A stretch of 64,000 nucleotides of DNA from Chitinophagaceae bacterium UBA2375 (GTDB lineage Bacteria; Bacteroidota; Bacteroidia; Chitinophagales; Chitinophagaceae): positions 62,001-126,000 of the forward strand of contig DDTB01000011.1 in the NCBI GenBank assembly GCA_002343985.1. The letters are read 5' to 3'. Shown here piece after piece: positions 25,138-33,408 of the stretch. How positions within the stretch are numbered: the first letter of the stretch is position 1; the number at the start of each line of letters is the position of its first letter. The translations under genes were made by a program, and so were the position numbers. Under the pieces are notes generated by a model. The model was not told where the DNA came from. It worked only from the letters and a program-made list of their open reading frames with translations, and ran no database searches.

Positions 25138-25566
25138 ATGCACATGAAAGACAGGATCATTCAATACGGCGGATGGCTGGCCTGCATCGCGTTAATAGGC
25201 ACTTGCTTTTTGCCCTGGGTGCACATCCATTATATTGATGAAACCTTTACCGGCTTTCATGTGAAGCGTTTTGCCACCGGTACATATTATGGCCGCGCGG
25301 GAATCCCCATCAGCATCCTGACCGGGGTAATTTTTATCTTTATGCTCCTGCCTAAATTATGGGCCAAGCGCATCAACCTTTTTCTCTCCGCCCTTTTATT
25401 CGCTTATTGCATCCGCACTTATATTGTTTTCACCAGTTCACTGTTCGAAAACGAAGTAACGAGTAAACCCGGCATCTACCTCATCATCGTTTTTTCCCTC
25501 CTGATCCTGGTGGCCAGTATGTTTCCAAAAATGAACCAGGTCAACATGAAAAAAGCAGTCCGATAA
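25138..25566 (+). CDS. Small integral membrane protein, unknown function
   Basis: A 142-residue protein with four hydrophobic segments (about residues 10-28, 60-78, 85-108 and 117-135) and a short basic end. I do not recognise the family and no motif stands out. It follows the tRNA-Cys terminator hairpin by five bases. The stretch TATTTTG, which overlaps the hairpin's 3' arm, sits four bases before the ATG and resembles the -7 box minus one base, so the gene may start its own leaderless message or depend on readthrough from the tRNA. It is convergent with glnS, 35 bases away. Confidence 0.7.
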   Translation: MHMKDRIIQYGGWLACIALIGTCFLPWVHIHYIDETFTGFHVKRFATGTYYGRAGIPISILTGVIFIFMLLPKLWAKRINLFLSALLFAYCIRTYIVFTSSLFENEVTSKPGIYLIIVFSLLILVASMFPKMNQVNMKKAVR

Positions 25567-25601
25567 GGCCTGCTTATATGTTGAATCAAGTAGTTTACTT
25601 T

Positions 25602-27266
25602 TTACGATTCGCCGGATTGTTGTTTTACCCAGGTATCTTTCAATGTAGCTGTGCGGTTGAATATCATTTTTCCGGGCTGCGCCTCTTTATCCAGGCAAAA
25701 ATATCCCTTGCGGATGAATTGGTAACGGTCATCCATAGTCGCTAATAACAGGGAGGGTTCCACATAAGCTTTCTCAATCACCTGTAAAGAATCCGGGTTG
25801 ATGTATTCCTTAAAGTCGCCTTCTTCCGCTGCCGGGTTCTCTACTTTAAACAACCTGTCGTACAAACGCACTTCAGCCGTTTCGGCATGCGGCACACTCA
25901 CCCAGTGAATGGTGCCCTTTACCTGGAACTCCGTAGATCCGCTGCCGCTGCGGCTTTCAGGGAAATACTCGCATTGAATTTCTGTTACCCGACCGGCTTC
26001 GTCTTTGCTGTAACCGGTACATTGTACCACATAGGCGCTTTTCAGCCTCACCATGCTGCCCGGTGCCAGCCTAAACCATTTTTTGGGTGCAACTTCCATG
26101 AAGTCTTCACGCTCAATCCACAGCTCGCGGCTGAACGGAACATGGCGGGTACCAAGATGTTCATCGGGGCCGTTCTCGCTGATCAGGTCTTCCGTTTTGC
26201 CTTCTTCATAATTTGTGATCACAAGCTTCACGGGATCCAGTACGGCCATCACGCGAAGGGCTCTCTTGTTCAGGTCTTCGCGGAGGCAAAATTCCAGCAG
26301 GCTCAGGTCTATCAGGTTTTCCCTGCGGGCCACGCCAATTTTTTCGGCGAACATACGGATGCTTTCCGGCGTATATCCTTTGCGGCGAAAGCCACTGATG
26401 GTGGGCATCCTGGGGTCATCCCATCCTGTAACATGGCCCTCAGTCACCAGTTGGAGCAATTTTCGTTTACTCATCACCGTGTAGGTCATATTCAGCCTCG
26501 CGAACTCATACTGATGTGAAGGGAATATGCCGAGCTTCTCAATAAACCAATCGTACAATTCCCTGTGCGGCACAAACTCCAGCGTGCATATCGAATGCGT
26601 GATCCGCTCGATGCTGTCGCTTTGCCCGTGTGCGAAATCATACATGGGGTAGATGCACCATGTATCTCCGGTGCGGTGATGGTGCGCGTGTTTGATGCGG
26701 TAAATGATCGGGTCGCGCATGAGCATATTGCTGTGTGCCATATCAATTTTGGCACGCAATACTTTTTCCCCGTCGGCGTATTTGCCAGCTTTCATGTCTT
26801 CAAACATGCGCAGGTTTTCGTCTATGCCCCGGTTGCGGTATGGACTGTCTTTGCCGGGTTCTGTAGGTGTACCTTTCAGTTTCGCAATTTCCTCCGAGCT
26901 GCTGTCGTCAACATATGCCAACCCTTTTTTGATCAGGGTGACAGCATATTCATATAAAGTGTCAAAATAATCAGAGGCGTAAAATTCATTGGCCCAATGA
27001 AAGCCCAGCCAGCGGATATCTTCCTTGATGCTGTCTACATATTCCGTGTCTTCGGTAACGGGGTTCGTGTCATCAAAACGGAGGTTTGTCTGGCCGCCAT
27101 ATGTTGCTGCCAGCCCAAAATTCAGGCATATGCTTTTGGCATGCCCGATATGCAGGTAACCGTTCGGTTCTGGCGGGAAACGGGTCAGTATAAACTTATA
27201 TTTTCCGGAAGCCAGGTCGGCTTCCACGATTTCTTCCAGGAAATTCAGGCTTTTTTCTTCGCTCAT
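25602..27266 (-). CDS. glnS: Glutaminyl-tRNA synthetase
   Basis: It charges tRNA-Gln with glutamine directly. From Met at 27266 (MSEEKSLNFLEEIVEADL) it has 554 residues. The class I motifs are PPEPNGYLHIGHAKS (HIGH) and TVMSKRKLLQLV (KMSKS equivalent). The C-terminal half holds the two beta-barrel anticodon-binding domains (RIQCEYFPESRSG-like region, VKGTIHWVS). Having GlnRS is typical of Bacteroidota, some of which do not need the GatCAB amidotransferase route for Gln. A TACCTTTG promoter box lies 19 bases upstream. The desaturase gene ends 44 bases upstream on the same strand. Confidence 0.96.
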   Translation of the reverse strand: MSEEKSLNFLEEIVEADLASGKYKFILTRFPPEPNGYLHIGHAKSICLNFGLAATYGGQTNLRFDDTNPVTEDTEYVDSIKEDIRWLGFHWANEFYASDYFDTLYEYAVTLIKKGLAYVDDSSSEEIAKLKGTPTEPGKDSPYRNRGIDENLRMFEDMKAGKYADGEKVLRAKIDMAHSNMLMRDPIIYRIKHAHHHRTGDTWCIYPMYDFAHGQSDSIERITHSICTLEFVPHRELYDWFIEKLGIFPSHQYEFARLNMTYTVMSKRKLLQLVTEGHVTGWDDPRMPTISGFRRKGYTPESIRMFAEKIGVARRENLIDLSLLEFCLREDLNKRALRVMAVLDPVKLVITNYEEGKTEDLISENGPDEHLGTRHVPFSRELWIEREDFMEVAPKKWFRLAPGSMVRLKSAYVVQCTGYSKDEAGRVTEIQCEYFPESRSGSGSTEFQVKGTIHWVSVPHAETAEVRLYDRLFKVENPAAEEGDFKEYINPDSLQVIEKAYVEPSLLLATMDDRYQFIRKGYFCLDKEAQPGKMIFNRTATLKDTWVKQQSGES

Positions 27267-27284
27267 GTCTGTCAAAATGAGCCG

Positions 27285-27292
27285 CAAAGGTA
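27285..27292 (-). promoter_or_regulatory. glnS promoter -7 box
   Basis: TACCTTTG on the minus strand, a full -7 match, predicting a leader of about 15 bases before the glnS ATG. It lies in the 44-base gap after the desaturase gene, so glnS may be transcribed both alone and from upstream. Confidence 0.6.
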
Positions 27293-27310
27293 CAAATAAG
27301 CCGTCAAGGG

Positions 27311-28387
27311 TTAATCCATTTCCCCCATTTTCCTCAGGTAATTCGTGTGTGAAGCAATGGCGTGGCGCAGGCGGCGGTGTTCGATATACCGGATATTAAA
27401 TTCCTGGCAGGTTTGTTTGATGATTTTGCTGATTTGCGGATAGTGGATATGGGAGATTTTCGGGAACAAATGGTGTTCGATCTGGAAATTCAAGCCGCCC
27501 ACGAGCCAGGATAATAATTTGTTCTTTGTAGCGAAATTGGCCGTGGTTTGGATCTGGTGGATGGCCCATTCGTTTTCGATGCGGTTGCTATCTCCTTCAG
27601 GCACAGGGAATGCGGTTTCTTCAACTGTATGTGCCAGTTGGAAAACGACGCTGAGGATAAAGCCGGCGAAGAGGGTAAATACGAGGAACCCGATCAGCCA
27701 TGATGTGAAGCCAACCATGTAAATGGGGAGCGCGATCATCATGAAAGCATAACCCAGTTTCGCGAACCAAAATGCGAAATGATCGAATGCACTCATTTTT
27801 TTAATGGGAACGTCACCTACTTTTTGGCGGAAATATTTTGTGTAATCAGATACAAACAACCAAACAATCAGCAGCAGCGTGTACAGGAACCATACATAGA
27901 TGTGCTGATAGCGATGGATGAAATATTTTTTCTGTGTCTTGCACATCCTGAGCAAAGGTTTGATCTCGATATCGTCATCCACGCCATCGATATTGGTATA
28001 TGTATGGTGGATGATATTGTGTTTGTTATTCCACATGATGCCGCTGGCGCCCAGGATATTGATCGTGAGGTTGCCCGCGATTCTATTGAGGGTAGGGTTG
28101 CTGCTGAAACTACCGTGAGAGCCATCGTGCATGACATTGAAGCCAAGTGCGGCAGTTAATCCGCCCATCAGGAGGCATTCGAGGATCGCCCACCATGGGG
28201 CCGGGGTAAAGAAAACGAGGTGGACGTATACCGCCACATATAGCGTGGTGAGCAGAATGGCTTTGAAATAAAGCGAGGCGTTACCCGTAGGTTTTATTTT
28301 GTTTTCGGTGAAATATTGTTGCACTCTTCTTTTGAGTTCCTGGTGAAATTGAGAACCCTGGATGTTTTTGAATTTTGGAGTAGCCAT
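27311..28387 (-). CDS. Membrane fatty acid desaturase, front-end (QxxHH) type
   Basis: A di-iron membrane enzyme that introduces a double bond into acyl chains. The 358 residues carry the three His boxes: HDGSHGS (HDxxH), HNIIHHTYTN (HxxHH) and NFQIEHHLFP (QxxHH). Gln in the third box is the mark of front-end (delta-5/6-like) desaturases. There is no N-terminal cytochrome b5 domain, so electrons must come from a separate donor. Four hydrophobic helices fit the family topology. It lies between bshB1 (39-base gap) and glnS. Regiospecificity cannot be read from sequence. Confidence 0.9.
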   Translation of the reverse strand: MATPKFKNIQGSQFHQELKRRVQQYFTENKIKPTGNASLYFKAILLTTLYVAVYVHLVFFTPAPWWAILECLLMGGLTAALGFNVMHDGSHGSFSSNPTLNRIAGNLTINILGASGIMWNNKHNIIHHTYTNIDGVDDDIEIKPLLRMCKTQKKYFIHRYQHIYVWFLYTLLLIVWLFVSDYTKYFRQKVGDVPIKKMSAFDHFAFWFAKLGYAFMMIALPIYMVGFTSWLIGFLVFTLFAGFILSVVFQLAHTVEETAFPVPEGDSNRIENEWAIHQIQTTANFATKNKLLSWLVGGLNFQIEHHLFPKISHIHYPQISKIIKQTCQEFNIRYIEHRRLRHAIASHTNYLRKMGEMD

Positions 28388-28426
28388 GTGAACTGTACTG
28401 TTTGGGGTGATATGTGTTGTGTGGAC

Positions 28427-29155
28427 TTAGGTATTTTCGAGGATCAGTGCATCAAAGTTCCTGATACCGATCATTTTTTTTGATATAAAGCCTTCCGCAT
28501 ATTTCACACCAATCATCTTACCAAACATCTTGTACCTGTAGATAATACTGTCTAAAAAATCGGGCGTTGAAATATAAGTTTGGGGTTCGTCTGAATCAGG
28601 ATTATGAAATTGTGTTTTAAAGGCGCGGATGGCTTCCAGTTTTTGCTCAAACACATCGGTTACATCAACTACAAAATCCGGTTTGAGGTACCTGTCCTGG
28701 ATATAATGGAGTACGTATTTTGGGCGCCATGCTTCCTGTTCACTGCCATTCCTGAATGTCTGGATCTTTCGGAGACCGGATAGGAATGCCGCATCGGATA
28801 CCAGGCTGGCGCTTCTGCCATGGTCCGGGTGCCTGTCTTCGGGCGCGTTGCATACAATGATGTCCGGACAGTAAGCCCTGATGGCTTCAATGACTTTCAA
28901 TTGGGAGGCTTTGTCGTTTGCGAAAAATCCATCTGCCAACCCTAAGTTCTCCCTAACATCCACGTTCAGGATACTTGCCGCGTCTGCCGCTTCCTGCCGG
29001 CGTGTCTCCGTTGTGCCACGGGTGCCCAGTTCGCCCTCTGTAAGGTCGATAATCCCGGTTTTCTTACCTCTTTTCTTTTCTACAAGAAGCACACCGGAAC
29101 AGCTTAATTCTACATCGTCCGGGTGTACCCCGAAGGCCAGGAGGTCTAATGTCAT
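28427..29155 (-). CDS. bshB1: N-acetyl-alpha-D-glucosaminyl L-malate deacetylase (bacillithiol)
   Basis: A zinc deacetylase of the LmbE/PIG-L fold that makes the second step of bacillithiol synthesis, giving GlcN-malate. From Met at 29155 (MTLDLLAFGVHPDDVELSCSG) it has 242 residues. Zinc ligands are in HPDDVE and, near residue 110, PEDRHPDHGRS. The segment DLTEGELGTRGTTETRRQEA is diagnostic of BshB1. The partner genes bshA and bshC are not in the window. An imperfect -7 box (TATCTTG) lies about 20 bases upstream of the start. The product gives a low-molecular-weight thiol pool that complements the TrxB system encoded elsewhere in the window. Confidence 0.93.
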   Translation of the reverse strand: MTLDLLAFGVHPDDVELSCSGVLLVEKKRGKKTGIIDLTEGELGTRGTTETRRQEAADAASILNVDVRENLGLADGFFANDKASQLKVIEAIRAYCPDIIVCNAPEDRHPDHGRSASLVSDAAFLSGLRKIQTFRNGSEQEAWRPKYVLHYIQDRYLKPDFVVDVTDVFEQKLEAIRAFKTQFHNPDSDEPQTYISTPDFLDSIIYRYKMFGKMIGVKYAEGFISKKMIGIRNFDALILENT

Positions 29156-29256
29156 GTCCGAAATCAATCCCCTGCAAGATACGCATTTTCGGGTATGAAA
29201 GCGCCTTGTTCACGGTTTTGCACAGTCACGTGAACAAATATTTAACAAATCCGGGC

Positions 29257-29892
29257 TTACAATGCGCTGGTTTTGGAGATGTCGGTATAGCCATACAGTT
29301 TCTGCACTTCGATCACGATGCGTTCCATCACCAGGTCGTCGCGGCTGGCATCGTATGGCTGCTTCAGGCTGCTGTTGAAAAAAAATGCCACGGTTTGGTA
29401 GAACCTGGCGGTGAGCCCGCCTTTGTATTCTTTAATGATTTCGTAGCAGTTGTTACCCGTTTCTCGGTTGATGAGTTTCATCAAAACCTTACCCTGGTAA
29501 ACCGATAGGTTTGTGAGGGGCGTGGTGAATTCCCTTTTGAGGTCTTTCTCCCTCGACTGGATGTATTTTTTTCGTTCGGATTTTTTGGGGATGTTTTCGA
29601 GGTGCCGGTTGATATCGTTCATCACCATACCTGCCCTGCGGGCATAGGGGTAAGTTACGTATACAGCGTTGCGCAAGCGGTTGTATTCAGCGCGGGCCCG
29701 GCGGTGGACATCCGTCATGTACCCGTACACATACAAACAACCCAGGGTTTTCATCTCAATCGTATCGCCCTGGTACACAACGGCTTCGCGTAAGAATGAC
29801 CCGTCAGGCAGAGCTGTATCCTGTGCCATAGCAGGATGGGAGCAGAGCCAAAGGCAAATTCCCAAAAAGCTGGTCAATATCTTACGCGGCAT
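29257..29892 (-). CDS. DUF4294 family protein
   Basis: A 211-residue exported protein of the Bacteroidota-specific DUF4294 family, function unknown. The signal peptide ends near residue 23 (LCSHPAMAQ). The mature part contains the family core: GSFLREAVVYQGDTI, LGCLYVYGY, then ARAEYNRLRNAVYVTYPYA. A basic helix-rich half follows, with RKKYIQSREKDLKREF, and then RETGNNCYEIIKEYKG. No catalytic motif is seen. It starts 28 bases from the divergent small lipoprotein gene and is followed by bshB1 after 101 bases. Confidence 0.85.
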   Translation of the reverse strand: MPRKILTSFLGICLWLCSHPAMAQDTALPDGSFLREAVVYQGDTIEMKTLGCLYVYGYMTDVHRRARAEYNRLRNAVYVTYPYARRAGMVMNDINRHLENIPKKSERKKYIQSREKDLKREFTTPLTNLSVYQGKVLMKLINRETGNNCYEIIKEYKGGLTARFYQTVAFFFNSSLKQPYDASRDDLVMERIVIEVQKLYGYTDISKTSAL

Positions 29893-29920
29893 ACGGTAAA
29901 TTTACATCTTTATCAGACGA

Positions 29921-30166
29921 ATGAAAAGCCCGGAAATTCTTAAAGGATTCATAATTCTCACTTTTCTTGCCCTGCAGGCCTGTACGCAGCGCGATAATGC
30001 AGATGAACTGGCCCTGGAAGCTTATCAACGCCAACTTGATATAGAGACAGAAAAACGCATAGATGCTGCTTATCGTTTGATGCAAAACCGGTGCGATAGC
30101 CTGATGCAGCACAAAGTCCCACAAATGGTAGATTCGATAATCCGGGCGGAGGCCGGAAATCCATGA
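29921..30166 (+). CDS. Small lipoprotein A of a tandem pair
   Basis: An 81-residue lipoprotein precursor with lipobox LALQAC (Cys21). The short mature part is a single charged helix with the pattern KRIDAAYRLMQNRCDSLMQ and a second Cys, then VPQMVDSIIR. I recognise no family. It overlaps the next gene by ATGA. The two products share architecture: lipobox, polar spacer, then a helix with a Cys at a similar distance. They are probably diverged tandem copies. Both should be anchored to a membrane facing the periplasm. Its neighbours (DUF4294 divergent, cytochrome maturation genes convergent) do not reveal a role. Confidence 0.6.
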   Translation: MKSPEILKGFIILTFLALQACTQRDNADELALEAYQRQLDIETEKRIDAAYRLMQNRCDSLMQHKVPQMVDSIIRAEAGNP

Positions 30167-30420
30167 AGCCAATACTGTTATTATGCGTATTCCTGTCCAT
30201 TGGGGCCTGCCGGAGAAACGAAACTTCACTTGAAGCAGCCAAACAAAGGGCCAGGCTTGCGGCAGACAGAAAAGTGGAACTTGTCATGCGGCAGTTGGCA
30301 TCAGATTGCGCCCTTAGTTTGCAAAAAGAAACATATATAAGAGTGCAATTGTTACGCCGGCAAGCAACAAAGCGCCCTGCCAGCCCCTCATACCGGACCT
30401 CCGGATCAGGCTCACGATAA
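30163..30420 (+). CDS. Small lipoprotein B of a tandem pair, overlaps ccmF 3' end
   Basis: An 85-residue lipoprotein precursor with lipobox LSIGAC (Cys16). The helix KVELVMRQLASDCALSLQ aligns with KRIDAAYRLMQNRCDSLMQ of the preceding gene. The last 107 bases run antisense to the end of the ccmF gene, and the corresponding residues (RRQATKRPASPSYRTSGSGSR) look like an unselected tail. The true functional part may end before base 30340, or the stop codon may have been lost and the frame extended. Translation probably depends on coupling with the previous gene through ATGA. Confidence 0.55.
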   Translation: MKPILLLCVFLSIGACRRNETSLEAAKQRARLAADRKVELVMRQLASDCALSLQKETYIRVQLLRRQATKRPASPSYRTSGSGSR

Positions 30421-32836
30421 AGCCCGCGGCCATCAATATGATGCCGAACCATACCAGCACGATGTAGGGAAATACATAAGCCTTTACGGTTACGAAATCA
30501 ATCATCTGGTCGGTTTCCCTGACGCCGATGCGCACTTTCTGGTCATCGCTGATCCCGGTAAACCGCACAAACAGGTTTTGCGCATACACCGTATCATCAA
30601 CATGATGCAATCCAAATGAATCCACTTCCACCAATGGCAGGGCATGGTACCTCATGCTGTCGCGGCTGATGAACGTGATATCCGCCATGAGCGCCGCGTC
30701 GTCTTCCTGGTATTGGAAACGCTGGTTACGCGGGTTGCGCACCACTTTGTTGAGCACAAATTGGCCATTACCGTAAAATGCGGTGTCGCCAATGTGCATT
30801 TCAGTTACCTGGAATGTTGACGTGTCTTCTACGTTTTTATCTTTTAACGCGTATGATATGTATGTGAAAATGTCTCGGTTGAGGTATGTTTTCGTATCCG
30901 GGTTGCTGCTCATGTTGTTATCCTTCATCATGTACACATCGGGCTGCAACACAAATGATTCACTGATACCAGCAGACCCTTTTTCCTTTCTGTCGAATTG
31001 AAGCTTGTAAAATTTACGCCCTTTTTCATGCCCGGCTGAATCCTTGAGGTACGTGACTTCATAGTTCGACATGCGCGTGGGTACCTGGCGGATCAATGTT
31101 AGGTTCTCGAGCGGGTTATCCGTTTGCTTGGTCATGGGGTCTTTACCCGAAGCCGGCAATGTGATGCCATTCACCAGGCTGCTGCTGATCACTTCCTTGT
31201 TGCCCGAAGAAATGATCATGCCTGTCAGCATCAGCGCGAACCCGGCGTGCGTGAGCGAAGCGCCGGCCTGCTTGAGGTTCCCTTTGATCACGAGCCAGAT
31301 ATACATCGCGTTGGCCACTGTGGCATATATGCTGGCAAAGAGCGCGACATAAAGGGCCCCGAGGAAACCTGCGCCTTTACTGTAATAAGTGATTGGGTAG
31401 AAGATGGCCAGTAAACCGGTGATCAATGAAGCCACGAGGGTAGGGAAGGCGATTTTTTTCAGGAGGTATTTGCCCGGGGTGTGCTTGTATTTCATGTATT
31501 GGGCAATCGCGGTGAGCAAACCCACCACAATGGCCACCATCACCACTACTTTGTTGTATGAAAACTCCACATCTTCGGGAGGCGCGATGCTTGTACCGAA
31601 AACTTTATTGTACACAGGTACTGATGTCTTGGCAATGATGAACATCGCAGTCAGGAAAAATACGAGTGACCCGATGAACATCCAGAATTCCCTGGAACTG
31701 CTTTCTTCTTCCTTATGTATGGCGGGGATTTCTTTGTAATGCTTTACAAACATGACCAGCATAGGTAACGTGAACGCCAACACGAAGCTTCCAATCATCA
31801 GGTTGATGGCCTTGCCTGCTTCGGTGAATGAATGCACGGACGTATCGCCGAGTACGCCCGTTCTTGTCAGGAAAGTGGAATATAAAATAAATACGAGGCT
31901 CAGGATGATGAAGAAATAACTGGCGCGGAGCGAATGCCCGGTAGCCTGGTAAACAGCCATGGTGTGCAAGCCGGCAACCAGTATCAGCCAGGGCACCAGC
32001 GACGCGTTTTCAACGGGATCCCAGGCCCAGTAACCGCCAAAGCTGAGCGATTCGTAAGCCCATTTGCCACCCATCATGATGCCGACACCCAGTACACAGG
32101 CCGCGAACAGCGCCCAGGGAATGGCTGGTTTTACCCATTCGCCGAACTTACGGTTACGGATACCCGCATATGCGAATGCATAAGGTATCAGTGTACTGGC
32201 AAATCCCAGGAAGAGCACGGGGGGATGAATCACCATCCAGTAGTTGCGCAAGAGCACATTTAAGCCCATGCCATCCTTGATGAATTCCAGGTATTCGGGC
32301 CTGTTGAAGATAGGAGCGTCGAGTTCGTTTCGTGTCAGGTAAAAAGGGCTGCTGCCGATCTTTATGTCGGAGATATAGATGCCCAACAGCATCATCAACA
32401 GGAAAAACTGCGCGACGCTGATAACTGTCATGACTGGCGCCTGCCATTCCTGTTTCTTGTACCTGGCCATGAAAAACACGCCGATCAGTGCGTGCCAGAT
32501 GGCCCAAAGCAGGAAACTGCCTTCTTGTCCTTCCCAGATACAAGCCAGTAAGTACCGGAATTCAAGTTCTTTTGACGCATGTTTGTATGCATACAAGTAT
32601 TCGTACAAATGCTGCTGGCAGATGTAGAAAATCAATCCAAACACGGTGATTATGCCCAGCACCTGCACCAGGAAACTTCCCCTGGCAAGGGCCAGCCAAC
32701 TGTCTTTTTCTGCATCCTGCTTTCGGGATGAGGCTTTAAAAAAAGCGATGGCCGCAATCAATGAAGCTACCCAGGATATGATGACCAGCAGATGGCCAAG
32801 TTTGCCAATGAAAAGGTTTTCGCCGATAAAATTCAT
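30314..32836 (-). CDS. ccmF: Cytochrome c heme lyase subunit (CcmF/CcsA type)
   Basis: It receives heme from CcmE and helps attach it to apocytochromes c on the outer face of the membrane. The 840 residues include about 15 membrane helices. The WWD heme-handling motif is in FGGYWAWDPVENASLVPWL. Conserved His-bearing helices flank it (HPPVLFLGFAS, and further on GLHTMAVYQATGH). The last 300 residues contain a large periplasmic domain and one final helix, as in CcmF. It starts 16 bases after ccmE. CcmA, B, C and D must be encoded elsewhere. Its 3' end overlaps an antisense small lipoprotein gene. Confidence 0.92.
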   Translation of the reverse strand: MNFIGENLFIGKLGHLLVIISWVASLIAAIAFFKASSRKQDAEKDSWLALARGSFLVQVLGIITVFGLIFYICQQHLYEYLYAYKHASKELEFRYLLACIWEGQEGSFLLWAIWHALIGVFFMARYKKQEWQAPVMTVISVAQFFLLMMLLGIYISDIKIGSSPFYLTRNELDAPIFNRPEYLEFIKDGMGLNVLLRNYWMVIHPPVLFLGFASTLIPYAFAYAGIRNRKFGEWVKPAIPWALFAACVLGVGIMMGGKWAYESLSFGGYWAWDPVENASLVPWLILVAGLHTMAVYQATGHSLRASYFFIILSLVFILYSTFLTRTGVLGDTSVHSFTEAGKAINLMIGSFVLAFTLPMLVMFVKHYKEIPAIHKEEESSSREFWMFIGSLVFFLTAMFIIAKTSVPVYNKVFGTSIAPPEDVEFSYNKVVVMVAIVVGLLTAIAQYMKYKHTPGKYLLKKIAFPTLVASLITGLLAIFYPITYYSKGAGFLGALYVALFASIYATVANAMYIWLVIKGNLKQAGASLTHAGFALMLTGMIISSGNKEVISSSLVNGITLPASGKDPMTKQTDNPLENLTLIRQVPTRMSNYEVTYLKDSAGHEKGRKFYKLQFDRKEKGSAGISESFVLQPDVYMMKDNNMSSNPDTKTYLNRDIFTYISYALKDKNVEDTSTFQVTEMHIGDTAFYGNGQFVLNKVVRNPRNQRFQYQEDDAALMADITFISRDSMRYHALPLVEVDSFGLHHVDDTVYAQNLFVRFTGISDDQKVRIGVRETDQMIDFVTVKAYVFPYIVLVWFGIILMAAGFIVSLIRRSGMRGWQGALLLAGVTIALLYMFLFAN

Positions 32837-32852
32837 GAGAAGCGTTTATGGA

Positions 32853-33272
32853 TCAGTATTCGGTGGTGGTTTGCTCTTGCATATTTTTTTCCAGCTGGTT
32901 TTTGTCGTCTTTGTATTTGCTGGGGCACTTGAGCAATATGTCTTTACACTCGAAATGATCTTTCTGCATTTTGCCTTTCATCACAATACGCTCACTCTTC
33001 TCCAGATCGGTTGGCTTGCTGTTGTAGTATACAACTTTTGTTTTTCCTCCCAGGCTGTCGATGGCATGAAAAGCCAGGAAATTGGGATTTTTTACCGGGT
33101 CATATTCGATGGGTTGGGAGAGGTCAAGTTTGGCGATGATATGTACAAACTTGCCTTCTTTCTTTTTAGCTGAGTCAATGCTGTCGTAGGTAGAGAAATC
33201 AACGGAATACATCAGCAAACCGCCGATCAGTGCGGCGATGCCAATCAGGATGATGATATGTGTCTTTTTCAT
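32853..33272 (-). CDS. ccmE: Cytochrome c maturation heme chaperone CcmE, CxxxY variant
   Basis: A membrane-anchored periplasmic OB-fold protein that holds heme covalently and delivers it to CcmF. Start at 33272 (MKKTHIIILIGIAALIGG) gives 139 residues with one N-terminal helix. The OB core includes VVYYNSKPTDLEKSERIVMKG. In the classical protein heme binds a His in HxxxY. This protein has LLKCPSKY, so Cys116 and Tyr120 make CxxxY. CxxxY CcmE proteins are known from archaea and some bacteria as a variant system I. The upstream in-frame extension is cut by a TACCTTTG promoter box, which supports this start. It is directly followed by ccmF. Confidence 0.9.
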   Translation of the reverse strand: MKKTHIIILIGIAALIGGLLMYSVDFSTYDSIDSAKKKEGKFVHIIAKLDLSQPIEYDPVKNPNFLAFHAIDSLGGKTKVVYYNSKPTDLEKSERIVMKGKMQKDHFECKDILLKCPSKYKDDKNQLEKNMQEQTTTEY

Positions 33273-33287
33273 AATGATTTCTTGCCG

Positions 33288-33295
33288 CAAAGGTA
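33288..33295 (-). promoter_or_regulatory. ccmE-ccmF promoter -7 box
   Basis: TACCTTTG on the minus strand, a full -7 match 15 bases before the ccmE ATG. It predicts a leader of about 12 bases and drives the two-gene cytochrome maturation operon. Confidence 0.6.
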
Positions 33296-33363
33296 CATCA
33301 AATTGGGGCTCAGGCAGATAAACTGTTCGCTTTTTTACGTCTTTCACAAAGCAAATTGTCAAC

Positions 33364-33371
33364 TATATTTG
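33364..33371 (+). promoter_or_regulatory. Ureohydrolase promoter -7 box
   Basis: TATATTTG, a full match to TAnnTTTG, 37 bases before the ATG at 33409. It faces away from the ccmE promoter 70 bases upstream. No clear -33 element. Confidence 0.5.
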
Positions 33372-33408
33372 CACCGCATTTCATATCATCATTTGAATAC
33401 ATACAACT

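Noticed and set aside
25887..26519. 210-codon open frame antisense to glnS
   Set aside because: Entirely inside a highly conserved glnS coding region. The translated sequence is a His/Phe-rich shadow with no motif.
29149..29508. 119-codon open frame antisense to DUF4294
   Set aside because: A shadow of the real gene on the other strand, without promoter or signal features.
32646..33173. 175-codon open frame antisense to ccmF and ccmE
   Set aside because: Overlaps two clearly real genes and their junction. Composition (Phe/Val-rich) matches reverse-strand membrane-protein coding.
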